From assembly GCA_947629115.1 (NCBI GenBank), contig CANRCL010000003.1, positions 1 through 29,964 of the forward strand: DNA of 29,964 nt. The letters run 5' to 3'. Under the pieces are notes generated by a model. It was not told the DNA's origin. It ran no database searches and saw only the letters and a program-made list of their open reading frames with translations. The DNA is from an uncultured Bacilli bacterium. GTDB lineage: Bacteria; Bacillota_I; Bacilli_A; RF39; UBA660. A program made the translations under genes and the position numbers. Shown here piece after piece: positions 1 through 8,073 of this stretch (its first letter is position 1; the number at the start of each line of letters is the position of its first letter).

Positions 1-165
1 AATTATTTCACTTCGGTGAAATAATTCGGTGGCCTCAAATAATGGAGTTCTAATATATTCATAATTATATGACCTCATCATATCTCTTACTACTTCATTT
101 ACATATTCCCAAAGTAGTGTTTCATCCCCTGTTAAATCAATGGTTCCTTTTGGTTTAGTTATCAT
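1..165 (-). CDS. hisS: histidyl-tRNA synthetase, N-terminal part (runs off left edge)
   Basis: Only the first 55 codons are present; the gene continues beyond base 1. The translation opens with MITKPKGTIDLTGDE and continues to YEYIRTPLFEATELFHRS, which matches the N-terminus of class II histidyl-tRNA synthetases (the KPRGTxD opening and the IRTPxFExTELFxRS motif 1 region). The enzyme charges tRNA-His in the cytoplasm. The ATG at 163-165 is preceded by a strong AGGAGGA ribosome site. Upstream lies a T-box leader with a plausible His specifier, which supports the assignment independently. In Bacillus, hisS also lies just downstream of rel and dtd; here two lineage-specific genes are inserted between them. 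Confidence 0.9.
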   Translation of the reverse strand, partial: MITKPKGTIDLTGDETLLWEYVNEVVRDMMRSYNYEYIRTPLFEATELFHRSEII

Positions 166-182
166 TTTAATCCTCCTTTAAT

Positions 183-378
183 AAAAAAGACCTAGAACAT
201 ATAAGGGCGAGTAATTCCCGCGGTACCACCTTACTTCTAGGTCTTAAATTTTATCGCTTACAATAGCGTTTCTAATTATGAAAGTGTCTTCATTTATTAA
301 AAAGTTCGACTTTTCCACCAACCGTCTTCGCTTTAAACTTTTATTAATAAACTACTTGTCTTTCCATAGAAAATCCAT
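183..378 (-). ncRNA. T-box leader (tRNA-His sensing riboswitch) of hisS
   Basis: On the - strand the T-box core AAGGTGGTACCGCGGG is at 232-217. It overlaps a terminator whose arms GACCTAGAA (243-235) and TTCTAGGTC (197-189) are followed by a T-run. A long Stem I can be drawn from a TTTATTAATAAAAGTT arm pairing with an AACTTTTTAATAAA arm. Just after that arm the strand reads GAAGACAC, placing CAC (286-284), a His codon, where a specifier would sit. Known T-box logic: uncharged tRNA-His pairs with the specifier and the T-box bulge, favours the antiterminator and permits hisS transcription. The specifier choice is my reading; the T-box itself is unmistakable. Confidence 0.93.
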
Positions 379-384
379 ATTTTC

Positions 385-413
385 ATTTTATTACTTTTTT
401 TAATTCTAGTCAA
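385..413 (-). promoter_or_regulatory. promoter of the hisS T-box transcript
   Basis: On the - strand, -35 TTGACT (413-408), a 17-nt spacer and -10 TAAAAT (390-385) form a good sigma-A type promoter. It begins only 4 bases after the stop codon of the preceding gene, and I see no hairpin terminator between them, so some read-through into the T-box is possible. Confidence 0.75.
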
Positions 414-416
414 CAA

Positions 417-1355
417 TTATCCCACGATTTTACGGCTCAAGACGGCTTCTTTACGACTTTCTTCTGAACATTCTTTATTATTATCTTTAGAATAATTATC
501 ACTTAAAGATATATTTTGAATTAATTCATTTATATCTAAAAGCAACATTTTAATTAATCGATTACATTTTTGTTCTTCATTAGGTTTAATTTGCTCATAC
601 ATCTCTATTGCCTTTTCATAGTCTTCATTATTAATCGCGGCATAAACAGTTTGATAAACTTCATCTTTTTTCTCTGGTATTACACCCGTCTTTTCTATTT
701 CAATAATCTTTCTTGTTAATTTTAAAAGATAACTATAATAATATAAGGCAATTCCATTCCGATAAAGATAGATTAAATATTTTTCACATTCTTTATAATT
801 TTTACTATATATGTATTGAAAAAGTTTTATTTCCCGCATTTCCATACTCCGTTTAATTTCTTTTAAACAATTTTTTACAAAGACTTCAAATAAAGTTAAA
901 CTTTCATCACTTTGTTTATTTAAAATATGTAAAGCCCTAATAAAATCTTGTTTATAAATAATCTCTCTAATCTTATTTTGTCTAGGAATATCAAGGTATC
1001 TAGTATCACTTTCTAATAATTTAACATCTTCATAATGAATATTTTTAGACAAACATCTTCCCTTTAATGATAAATAATCTGTAAATCTTAAAAGATAAGC
1101 CGCTAAATTATAATCAACTTGATAATCTTTATTCGGTATAAGTTTTAATATTTCTAATATAAATTCCATTTTATAACCATTATGACTATCTAAAGCCGCA
1201 TATAATAATTTAAAAGTTTTATCTATATAACTAACATCTTCTTGAAAACATTCTTGAAAATAAATTTTGGCTTGATTTAATTTCTTTTCAAATAAAGCCT
1301 TTTTGGCTAAATTAAATTTTTCGGATGTTCTTAACTCTTTTATTTCTGCTGCCAT
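417..1355 (-). CDS. hypothetical helical (TPR-like) protein, 312 aa
   Basis: I do not recognise a named family. The protein is predicted cytoplasmic: no signal peptide or membrane segment is visible. It is rich in Lys, Glu, Leu and Tyr, with repeated amphipathic helices of the type AKKALFEKKLNQAKIYFQEC and IKPNEEQKCNRLIKMLL, which looks like a degenerate TPR or other alpha-solenoid scaffold. The ATG at 1355 has an excellent site (AGAGGGGG) and its own promoter at 1384-1412. It lies directly downstream of the sigma-region-4-like repeat protein on the same strand, separated by that gene's terminator, so the two may be functionally linked but are not a simple operon. The real-gene call is firm; the function is unknown. 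Confidence 0.8.
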   Translation of the reverse strand: MAAEIKELRTSEKFNLAKKALFEKKLNQAKIYFQECFQEDVSYIDKTFKLLYAALDSHNGYKMEFILEILKLIPNKDYQVDYNLAAYLLRFTDYLSLKGRCLSKNIHYEDVKLLESDTRYLDIPRQNKIREIIYKQDFIRALHILNKQSDESLTLFEVFVKNCLKEIKRSMEMREIKLFQYIYSKNYKECEKYLIYLYRNGIALYYYSYLLKLTRKIIEIEKTGVIPEKKDEVYQTVYAAINNEDYEKAIEMYEQIKPNEEQKCNRLIKMLLLDINELIQNISLSDNYSKDNNKECSEESRKEAVLSRKIVG

Positions 1356-1383
1356 AAAATCCCCCTCTTTTTAAATCATTGCT

Positions 1384-1412
1384 ATTTTATAATAAATTTC
1401 CTTAAATGTAAA
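1384..1412 (-). promoter_or_regulatory. promoter of the 312-aa hypothetical gene
   Basis: On the - strand, -35 TTTACA (1412-1407), a 17-nt spacer and -10 TAAAAT (1389-1384), about 30 nt upstream of the ATG. The -35 box directly abuts the terminator stem of the upstream gene. Confidence 0.65.
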
Positions 1413-1445
1413 GAAAAACCAACATCCCTAATTACTTGGTTTTTC
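1413..1445 (-). terminator. intrinsic terminator of the repeat-protein gene
   Basis: Inverted repeat GAAAAACCAA (1445-1436 on the - strand) and TTGGTTTTTC (1422-1413) with a 13-nt loop that contains the TAG stop codon at 1428-1430. A T-rich stretch follows. The stem overlaps the last codons of the gene. Confidence 0.7.
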
Positions 1446-4400
1446 TCTTTTTAATTTATAACTAGACTCTATTTCTGTATTTAACTCATCTATTAAAGAA
1501 GTTAATAACTCACTATTATAAGTTTCATATTTTACCTTTAGAGAAGTAATTTCTTCTAAAGAAACTTTAGCAAATTCCGCTACTTGTTGAGGTAAATAAC
1601 CATTAGATAAAAGATAAATAATAATTATTTCTTTTAAAGACATAGCATCTAATAAACTTTGATAGTTAGAATTCTTAAGATTTATAATGGCTTTAGTTAT
1701 TTCTTCAATTAATTGACTTTCATTTTCCTTAATATTTAACTTTTTAATTTTATTTTTAATTCTTTGTAAGGTATTAGAATATAAACGAGATTCTTGAATA
1801 TTACTAAATTTATAATGTCTTTGATAATTATCATAATTTTCGCCAAATTTCTTTTGCAAAATATCTTTTTGTTTTGAAGATAAATTATCTAATATTGGTC
1901 TTAAAACTTCTTCACTAGTATCAAGATATTCATAAATTGTTTTATTTGGTTTAATTACATTATTTTTAATGGACCTACAAATATGAAAAAATGTACTTTG
2001 TTCTTGTTTACTAGACCAATTATAACGTTCATGATATTTGTTGTAATCTTTGCCGAATTTCTTTTGTAAAATTTCTTGTTCTTTTGGTGATAAATCTTCT
2101 AGAATTGGTTTTAGTACTTCCTCACTAGTTTCAAAATATTCATAAATGTTTCCTATTAATTTAGAATTGTTTTTTAATTTTCTGGTGATATTTAAACAAA
2201 GAAGTTGATATAATTTTTTATCTTCTTCATTTTCCCAAACGACAAATTTTTGATAATTGTCATAATTTTGGCTAAATTTCTTTTGTAAAAGGGCTTGTTC
2301 TTGAGGAGATAATCTGTCTAATATTGGGTTTAGTACTTCTTCACTAGTCTTAAAATATTCATAAATTGTTTTATTTTGTTTATTTATTTTATTTTTAACA
2401 ATTTTAGAAATATTAAGATATAAATTTCTTTCTTGTTTACTAGACCATTCACATCGTTCGTGATAATTGTTGTAATCTTTGCCGAATTTCTTTTGTAAAA
2501 CTGCTTGTTCTTGTGGTGATAAATTTGCAAGTATAGGGTCTAGAATTTCTTTACTAGTTTCAAAATATTCATAAATGTTTCCTACTAATTTAGAATTATT
2601 TTTTATTTTTCTTAAAATACTTAAACGAGTAAGATGATATAATCTTTTATCTTCTTCATTTTTCCAAACAACAAATTTATTATAAGTATTATAATGTTGA
2701 CCAAATTTTATTTTTAAAACTTTTTTTTCTTTATTAGATAATCTATCTAATATTGGTTTTAAAATTTCTTCACTGGTTTCAAAATAATCATAAATGGTTC
2801 CAGTTTCTTTAACATAATTTTCTATTCTTTTTTTAATTAAAACACAAGTATTATAAAACAAATTTTGTTCTTGTTTATTGGCTAATTTATTACGTTTTTG
2901 ATAATTGGTATAATTTTCACCAAACTTCTTTTTTAAAATTTCTTTTTGTTTAATAGATAAATTTGCGAGTATTGGGTCTAGAATTTCCCTACTTGTTTCA
3001 AAATATTCATAAATAGTTATAATTTCTTCGTCAAAATTTTCTATTCTCTTTTTAATTAAAGCACAAATATTGTAAAACTTTCTTTGCTCTTGTTTATTAT
3101 CCCAAAAATGCCGTTCTTGATAATTGTCATAGTTTTCACCAAATTTCTTTTGTAAAACCTCTTTTTCTTGGGGTAATAAATTATCTAGTATAGGGTCTAA
3201 AATTTCCCTATTTGTTTTAAAATATTCATAGATAGTTTTAACTTCTTTATCATAATTTTCTATTTTCTTTTTAATAAATGTGCAAGTATTCCGAAATAAA
3301 TGTAATTCTTTTGGACTATCCCAAAAATGCCGTTCTTGATAATTGTCATAGTTTTCACCAAACTTCTTTTGTAAAACGGCGATTTTTTCTTTAGATAAAT
3401 TAATTAAAATAGCATTTAAAACTTCTTCACTAGTGCCAAAATAATCGTAAATAGTTTCAATTTTAGAAGTATTCTTTACCTCTTCTTTTTCTTCTTTTGA
3501 AATTACAACATTTATTTTTAAAGTACCTTTGGTTAATAATTCATAAGCATTAATAATATTAATTTGTTCCGCTAAATCTAAATTAACATTAGGAATATAC
3601 CGATAACTAAAATTATTCCATTGTTTAAATAACGAAGAGCGTAAATCTTCTGGTACTTTAACAATATTTTGGCGAAATTCTTCTTCACTGATTTCTAAAT
3701 AGTCATAAATTGTTACCACCGAAACTAAAGTACCTAACTTTTGCATTATTTTGTTATATTCTTCTAAATAACTAGAATTAGTAATAACTTTTTTATTATA
3801 AGGACTTTTTAAATCAGACCCAAATACTGCTTTTAGAATAATTAATTCTGCTTCATTAAGTTTTTTAGTAGCGCATTTACAAATACTAAAAGGAACATTT
3901 AAAATTTTGTCAATGGTTTTAGGTTTTTCTTCTTTAGCATTTAATTTTTTATTTAAGGCTTCTTTTAACATATTAAGAGATAACAAGCATAATTTTTCTT
4001 GACTGATACTGCTCCAAGTAGGAGAAGATGTAAATGTATCATAGCCTCTTCCAAATTGAACTTGTAAAGCCATTTGATTTTCTAAAGGTAATTCTTTTAT
4101 TAAAGGATAAATTATATCTTTTCCTAAATAATCATAAATACTACCAGCCATTTTAATACCTAAAAGTCTATTCAACTCTTCTAAAGGTATTTTCATTTGT
4201 AAAGCAATTTCTTCATTAGTTGGAACTCTATTTAATTTAAATGTTAATAAATTTTTCGTCTCGTCATATTTTTGTTTAATACTAGGAGTAGATTTAGTTT
4301 TCTTTTGACTTTCTTTCTTTTCTTTATAGAAATCTAATACTTTTTCCATTAATTCTCGAGAATTTAAATTAGGAGAATAATTTTCTAAAAATTGGGGTAA

Positions 4401-5099
4401 TATTTTTAAAATATCTAAACTACTAAAATAATTCTTTAAAATATCTAAAATTATTCCTAAATCTTTTGTATTAATCTTATAAGTTTCCATTATATTTTGT
4501 AAATCATCGGAATTATTTTGACATAAAATTTTAAATATATTACTTTGAGGATTTAACTCAAAATCTAGATTATTAACATTGGCATAGGCTAAAAATAAAT
4601 ATTGCATACATAAATTAGCACTAAGGCTTTTTAAATTACCACATTTAAAATAACTATTACATAAATATATTTTTAAATTATCATTTAAATAGGTACTTTT
4701 GGCTAATATTTCTTGCCATTCTGACACACTTGGAAAATACTTTTCAGACTCTAAAAATGACTCTAATCTTTTAATATTTCTTTTCACTATTTGTAAAATT
4801 AGTCTGTTTTCAAATTCATTATCAATATAGTTAGTTATTCTTAAAATAGTATTGGCTTTTTTGTCCTCAATTGATTTAGTAATATCATTTTTAATCATTT
4901 TTATAAAAATATTTTCAAAATCATTTAAGACTTCTTCTGTCGGACTCGCTTTTAATTCATTAAGACAATTACTAACAATATCCACAAATTCACTTTTAGT
5001 TAAACTATCTTTACATTCATCTCTTATTTGTAAAATAAGTAATTTTAAAGTAGCATTTAAACTACTATAATTTAATTTATTAAGCATTTTTATAGTCAT
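1428..5099 (-). CDS. large repeat protein with sigma-70 region 3/4-like modules, 1223 aa
   Basis: Residues 1-265 are an alpha-helical N-terminal region without a recognised domain. Residues about 275-315 (FKLNRVPTNEEIALQMKIPL and the following helix) resemble sigma-70 region 3 (GREPTxEEIAxxM). From about 320 two degenerate modules (SIYDYLGKD near 320, TIYDYLEIS near 463), and from 550 to about 1122 eight close copies of a 69-74-residue module, follow in tandem. Each reads roughly IYEYFxTSEEVLxPIL, LSPQEQxxLQKKFGENYDNY, a Trp/Phe-containing linker, then a basic helix ending IKxKI. The LSPxExxxLxxKFG core is like sigma region 4.1. The C-terminus (SNGYLPQQVAEFAKVSLEEI, near 1165-1184) looks like a helix-turn-helix. 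No membrane segment. The ATG has a GGGAGG site. A DNA- or RNA-polymerase-binding role is inference only. Confidence 0.85.
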   Translation of the reverse strand: MTIKMLNKLNYSSLNATLKLLILQIRDECKDSLTKSEFVDIVSNCLNELKASPTEEVLNDFENIFIKMIKNDITKSIEDKKANTILRITNYIDNEFENRLILQIVKRNIKRLESFLESEKYFPSVSEWQEILAKSTYLNDNLKIYLCNSYFKCGNLKSLSANLCMQYLFLAYANVNNLDFELNPQSNIFKILCQNNSDDLQNIMETYKINTKDLGIILDILKNYFSSLDILKILPQFLENYSPNLNSRELMEKVLDFYKEKKESQKKTKSTPSIKQKYDETKNLLTFKLNRVPTNEEIALQMKIPLEELNRLLGIKMAGSIYDYLGKDIIYPLIKELPLENQMALQVQFGRGYDTFTSSPTWSSISQEKLCLLSLNMLKEALNKKLNAKEEKPKTIDKILNVPFSICKCATKKLNEAELIILKAVFGSDLKSPYNKKVITNSSYLEEYNKIMQKLGTLVSVVTIYDYLEISEEEFRQNIVKVPEDLRSSLFKQWNNFSYRYIPNVNLDLAEQINIINAYELLTKGTLKINVVISKEEKEEVKNTSKIETIYDYFGTSEEVLNAILINLSKEKIAVLQKKFGENYDNYQERHFWDSPKELHLFRNTCTFIKKKIENYDKEVKTIYEYFKTNREILDPILDNLLPQEKEVLQKKFGENYDNYQERHFWDNKQEQRKFYNICALIKKRIENFDEEIITIYEYFETSREILDPILANLSIKQKEILKKKFGENYTNYQKRNKLANKQEQNLFYNTCVLIKKRIENYVKETGTIYDYFETSEEILKPILDRLSNKEKKVLKIKFGQHYNTYNKFVVWKNEEDKRLYHLTRLSILRKIKNNSKLVGNIYEYFETSKEILDPILANLSPQEQAVLQKKFGKDYNNYHERCEWSSKQERNLYLNISKIVKNKINKQNKTIYEYFKTSEEVLNPILDRLSPQEQALLQKKFSQNYDNYQKFVVWENEEDKKLYQLLCLNITRKLKNNSKLIGNIYEYFETSEEVLKPILEDLSPKEQEILQKKFGKDYNKYHERYNWSSKQEQSTFFHICRSIKNNVIKPNKTIYEYLDTSEEVLRPILDNLSSKQKDILQKKFGENYDNYQRHYKFSNIQESRLYSNTLQRIKNKIKKLNIKENESQLIEEITKAIINLKNSNYQSLLDAMSLKEIIIIYLLSNGYLPQQVAEFAKVSLEEITSLKVKYETYNSELLTSLIDELNTEIESSYKLKREKPSN
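1734..3452 (-). repeat. eight tandem coding repeats of about 207-222 bp
   Basis: This is the DNA behind residues about 550-1122 of the large repeat protein. Units start at the codons for (T)IYEYF or (T)IYDYF, near residues 550, 623, 695, 769, 842, 911, 984 and 1054. Some blocks are nearly identical at base level, for example the TTGATAATTGTCATAGTTTT stretch (+ strand sense) near 3117 and 3337. Unit identity this high suggests recent duplication or gene conversion, so unit number may vary between strains and may collapse in short-read assemblies. Confidence 0.9.
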
Positions 5100-5156
5100 A
5101 TATTTGTATCCTCCCTTAAGTTGTATAAAATATTATAAATTAATTTTTTAAAAAAA

Positions 5157-5174
5157 GAAAGATTTTTATCTTTC
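5157..5174 (-). terminator. terminator of the comN-rel-dtd operon
   Basis: On the - strand GAAAGAT, a 4-base A loop and ATCTTTC form a short perfect hairpin followed by seven T. The dtd stop codon (5166-5168) lies in the hairpin. Confidence 0.75.
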
Positions 5175-5609
5175 CTTACTATCAATAATTATGGTTATTG
5201 GGCCATCATTAGTAATATTGAGAGTCATATCGGCTCCAAAGATACCGGGATAAGTTTTAACAAAATTATTTAATTTAGCATTAAACTTTTCATATAACTT
5301 AATGGCTTCATAGCCATTTAAAGCCAAATTATAACTAGGACGATTACCTTTATTTGTAATAGCATATAAAGTAAATTGACTAATTGATAAAATATCGCCA
5401 CCAACATCTAAAATACTTTTATTCATAACGCCATTTTCATCATCAAAAATTCTTAAATTAACTATTTTTTTAACTAGATAGTCGATATCTTCTTCCGTGT
5501 CATTTTCCGTAAAACAAACAAGAATTACTAATCCTTTATTTATTGAATTATAAATTTTATTATCAATAACAACATTACTTTCTTTACTTCTTTGAATAAC
5601 AACTTTCAT
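5166..5609 (-). CDS. dtd: D-aminoacyl-tRNA deacylase
   Basis: 147 aa, the normal length of Dtd. The enzyme hydrolyses D-aminoacyl-tRNA (and Gly-tRNA-Ala) in the cytoplasm, keeping D-amino acids out of proteins. Family landmarks are all present: the MKVVIQRSKESNV opening, the SQFTLYA motif (near residue 77), the KGNRPSY segment, and the C-terminal GIFGADM and NDGPITIIID block that carries the cross-subunit Gly-cis-Pro loop. The ATG follows the rel stop codon with no gap and has a GGAG site inside the end of rel, so the two are translationally coupled. The rel-dtd pair is also adjacent in Bacillus. Confidence 0.95.
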   Translation of the reverse strand: MKVVIQRSKESNVVIDNKIYNSINKGLVILVCFTENDTEEDIDYLVKKIVNLRIFDDENGVMNKSILDVGGDILSISQFTLYAITNKGNRPSYNLALNGYEAIKLYEKFNAKLNNFVKTYPGIFGADMTLNITNDGPITIIIDSKER

Positions 5610-7742
5610 TTAATACTCCATTATTTCAATATTCCGATATTTGGCTAGATTATTTTTAAAATGTTCTAATTCATCTTTATTCTTAACTTTAATTAAAATT
5701 GAACATATCGTGCCTTTTTCAGTTTCTTTATTTTTAATTTCCGAAATAATTATTTTTTCTTTTGTTGATTCCGTTATTAAATCCATTAAGAAATTACCAT
5801 TGTTAACTAAAACATTTATTTCTGAAAAATAAGTATTATCTGAATTAGGATTCCATTCAACCTCAATTAATCTTTCGGGATTAGTCTTGATATTTGGACA
5901 ATTCTTTTTATGAACGGAAACACCCTCGCCTTTAGTAATAAAACCAACGATATCATCGCCTTTAACTGGTCGACAACATTTAGCCAAATTATACATTATA
6001 TTAGTATTACCATCGACAATAATATCATCTTTAGAATTATTTAAAATCATTTGAGGTTTTAACTTATCAATTAAAACATCATTAACATCTTTTTTATCTT
6101 CTAAAGTTAAATTAATAATATAACCCGCAGTATAACGAAGTGAACCAATAGATAAATATAAATCATCTATAGTATCCATTTTTAATTCTTTAAAAATAGA
6201 ATGTAAATTATCATCACTTAAAACTTCACTAATACTTAATTTTCTTTTTCTAATTTCTTTTTCTAAAATAGTTTTACCTTTTTGAATATATTCTTCTCTA
6301 TCTTTTTTACTAAAATAGGCTTTAATTTTATTTTTGGCTTGGGCTGTTTTAACAAAATTTAACCAATCACTATTAGGAGTAGCACTATTATTAGTAATAA
6401 CTTTAACGATATCATTATTATTAAGTTCATAAGATAGGGGAACAATATTATCATTAACAATGGCTCCAACGGTTGTATCGCCAACCCCACTATGAATTCG
6501 ATAAGCAAAATCTACGGGAGTTGCTCCTTTAGGCAGTTCAATAACATCTCCTTTAGGAGTAAAAACATAAATAAGTTCTCCTAAAATATCGTTATGCATA
6601 GCATTTTCAAAAGATAAATCATTTTCATCGCTATTAGTTTCAATAATACTCCGGAACATTTCTAATTTTTGTTCCATGATGGCTTGGACTTTTTTAGTTC
6701 CTTTTTCTTTATAAGACCAATGGGAAGCAATACCTTTTTCCGCTATTTCATCCATTTCATAAGTTCTTACTTGAACTTCATAAACTTCGCCATCTAAACC
6801 AAAAACAGTCGTATGCAAACTTTGATACATATTTTCTTTAGGATTTGCTATATAATCTTTAAATCTTTTAGGAACAGGACGATATTTAGAATGTATTAAT
6901 CCAATTGTAGTATAACAGTCGGCTTCACTACTGACAAATATTCTTAAGGCTAAAATGTCATAAATATCACTCCATTTTTTACCATTATTAAGTTTATTAT
7001 AAATCGAATAAACACTTTTAACTCGGCCCTTTATTTCGTGAGTAATCCCATTTTCTGTCAATAAATGGGATAAATCTTCTTTCATTTCTAAAAGATTATC
7101 ATTTAATTCCAAAGTGGTTTTATTTAATTTTTCTAATATATCATTATAAACATCTGGTTTTAATATTTTTAAACAAATATTTTCTAATTCACTTTTAATA
7201 GAATTAATACCTAAACGATGCGCAATAGGGACTAAAACACTCATTGTTTCTTTGGCTTTTAATTTTTGCTTTTCTTCTTTAACTGCCCAATTGGTTCGCA
7301 TATTATGTAGACGGTCCGCTAGTTTAATATATAAAACTCGAGGGTCTTCAGCAAGACCTACTAAAACTTTTCTTAAATAAATGGCTGATGATTCTGTTTC
7401 ATCAACTAATTCTAATTTATTAATTTTTGAAACACTATCAACGATTAATGCTACTTCACTACCAAACTTTTCTTCTAATATTTCTTTAGTCGCATTAACT
7501 CCATTATTTAATACTTCATGAAGTAGGGCTGCAATTATGGTTGTATCATCAACATTTAAATCCATTAATATTTCCACAACATGTAAAGGATGAGTAATAA
7601 AATCATCACCACTTAATCTTTTTAAACCTTTATGTTCTTCTTTGGCATATTCATAAGCCTCTTCTATTTTTTTAATAGAGTCAGGATACATTTTATTTAA
7701 TCTGCCATACAACTTGGCAAAAGTTATTTCTTCATCTTTCAT
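5610..7742 (-). CDS. rel: Rel/SpoT-family (p)ppGpp synthetase with defective hydrolase motif
   Basis: 710 aa with the full long-RSH layout: HD region (about 45-175), synthetase (about 230-345), TGS (IYVFTPKGDVIELPKGATPV), zinc-finger/RIS region (CCRPVKGDDIVGF ... VHKKNCPN) and C-terminal ACT. The synthetase looks active: YSIYNK, YDILALRIFV, RFKDYIANPK, YQSLHTT and EVQVRTYEM are all present, and RFKD is the RxKD signature of bifunctional Rel rather than the ExDD of RelA. In the HD domain the usual HDxxED is HEVLNN (residues 75-80), so one metal ligand and both catalytic acidic residues are changed, while the flanking HP and LADRLHNM motifs remain. I infer ppGpp synthesis without hydrolysis. 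Second gene of comN-rel-dtd, 16 bp after comN. Confidence 0.95.
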   Translation of the reverse strand: MKDEEITFAKLYGRLNKMYPDSIKKIEEAYEYAKEEHKGLKRLSGDDFITHPLHVVEILMDLNVDDTTIIAALLHEVLNNGVNATKEILEEKFGSEVALIVDSVSKINKLELVDETESSAIYLRKVLVGLAEDPRVLYIKLADRLHNMRTNWAVKEEKQKLKAKETMSVLVPIAHRLGINSIKSELENICLKILKPDVYNDILEKLNKTTLELNDNLLEMKEDLSHLLTENGITHEIKGRVKSVYSIYNKLNNGKKWSDIYDILALRIFVSSEADCYTTIGLIHSKYRPVPKRFKDYIANPKENMYQSLHTTVFGLDGEVYEVQVRTYEMDEIAEKGIASHWSYKEKGTKKVQAIMEQKLEMFRSIIETNSDENDLSFENAMHNDILGELIYVFTPKGDVIELPKGATPVDFAYRIHSGVGDTTVGAIVNDNIVPLSYELNNNDIVKVITNNSATPNSDWLNFVKTAQAKNKIKAYFSKKDREEYIQKGKTILEKEIRKRKLSISEVLSDDNLHSIFKELKMDTIDDLYLSIGSLRYTAGYIINLTLEDKKDVNDVLIDKLKPQMILNNSKDDIIVDGNTNIMYNLAKCCRPVKGDDIVGFITKGEGVSVHKKNCPNIKTNPERLIEVEWNPNSDNTYFSEINVLVNNGNFLMDLITESTKEKIIISEIKNKETEKGTICSILIKVKNKDELEHFKNNLAKYRNIEIMEY

Positions 7743-7758
7743 TAAATCACCTATTTTG

Positions 7759-8010
7759 TTATTTCATTAGTTTCTTTTTTAAATAAATCTCTAAATTAAT
7801 AATATCAATGTTTAAAATATCCGCAACTAATTCATAAATTCTTAAATCTTTGCGATATTGCCATTTATTTTTTAAACAATAATTCCAAATATCAATGGCT
7901 TCAACATCAATTTTTTCTCTTCTAAATTCAGCAACTTTTGTGTTTAAAGCCGGTAAAATCCTTTGATATAACTCATACGTTGAAGTAAATTTTAATTCGC
8001 TTTTATCCAT
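7759..8010 (-). CDS. comN: ComN-type post-transcriptional regulator, 83 aa
   Basis: A short cytoplasmic protein with the pattern of the ComN/YrzD family: YELYQRILPALNTKVAEFRR near the N-terminus, then IDIWNYCLKNKWQYRK and YELVADILNIDIINLEIYL. In Bacillus subtilis ComN promotes accumulation and localisation of comE mRNA; this window also carries comEA and comEC. Context supports the call: in Bacillus comN lies next to spoVB and upstream of rel, as here, although secDF, recJ and apt are missing from between them. An AAAGAGGG site precedes the ATG. Sequence similarity in so short a protein is modest, so the name rests partly on synteny. Confidence 0.7.
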   Translation of the reverse strand: MDKSELKFTSTYELYQRILPALNTKVAEFRREKIDVEAIDIWNYCLKNKWQYRKDLRIYELVADILNIDIINLEIYLKKKLMK

Positions 8011-8036
8011 AAAAGTTAGCCCTCTTTCATAAGATT

Positions 8037-8065
8037 ATTATATACTATTTTTTTCATATTTTAAA
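8037..8065 (-). promoter_or_regulatory. probable promoter of comN-rel-dtd
   Basis: On the - strand, a TTTAAA -35-like box (8065-8060), 17-nt spacer and perfect TATAAT (8042-8037), in the divergent gap between comN and the flippase gene. The -35 is weak and overlaps the flippase ribosome site on the other strand. Confidence 0.5.
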
Positions 8066-8073
8066 GGAGATTT

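Noticed and set aside
1734..3452. Regularly spaced repeats that could suggest a CRISPR array.
   Set aside because: The repeats are about 200 bp apart, lie in one long open frame and encode similar amino-acid modules; repeats and spacers of CRISPR size are not present.
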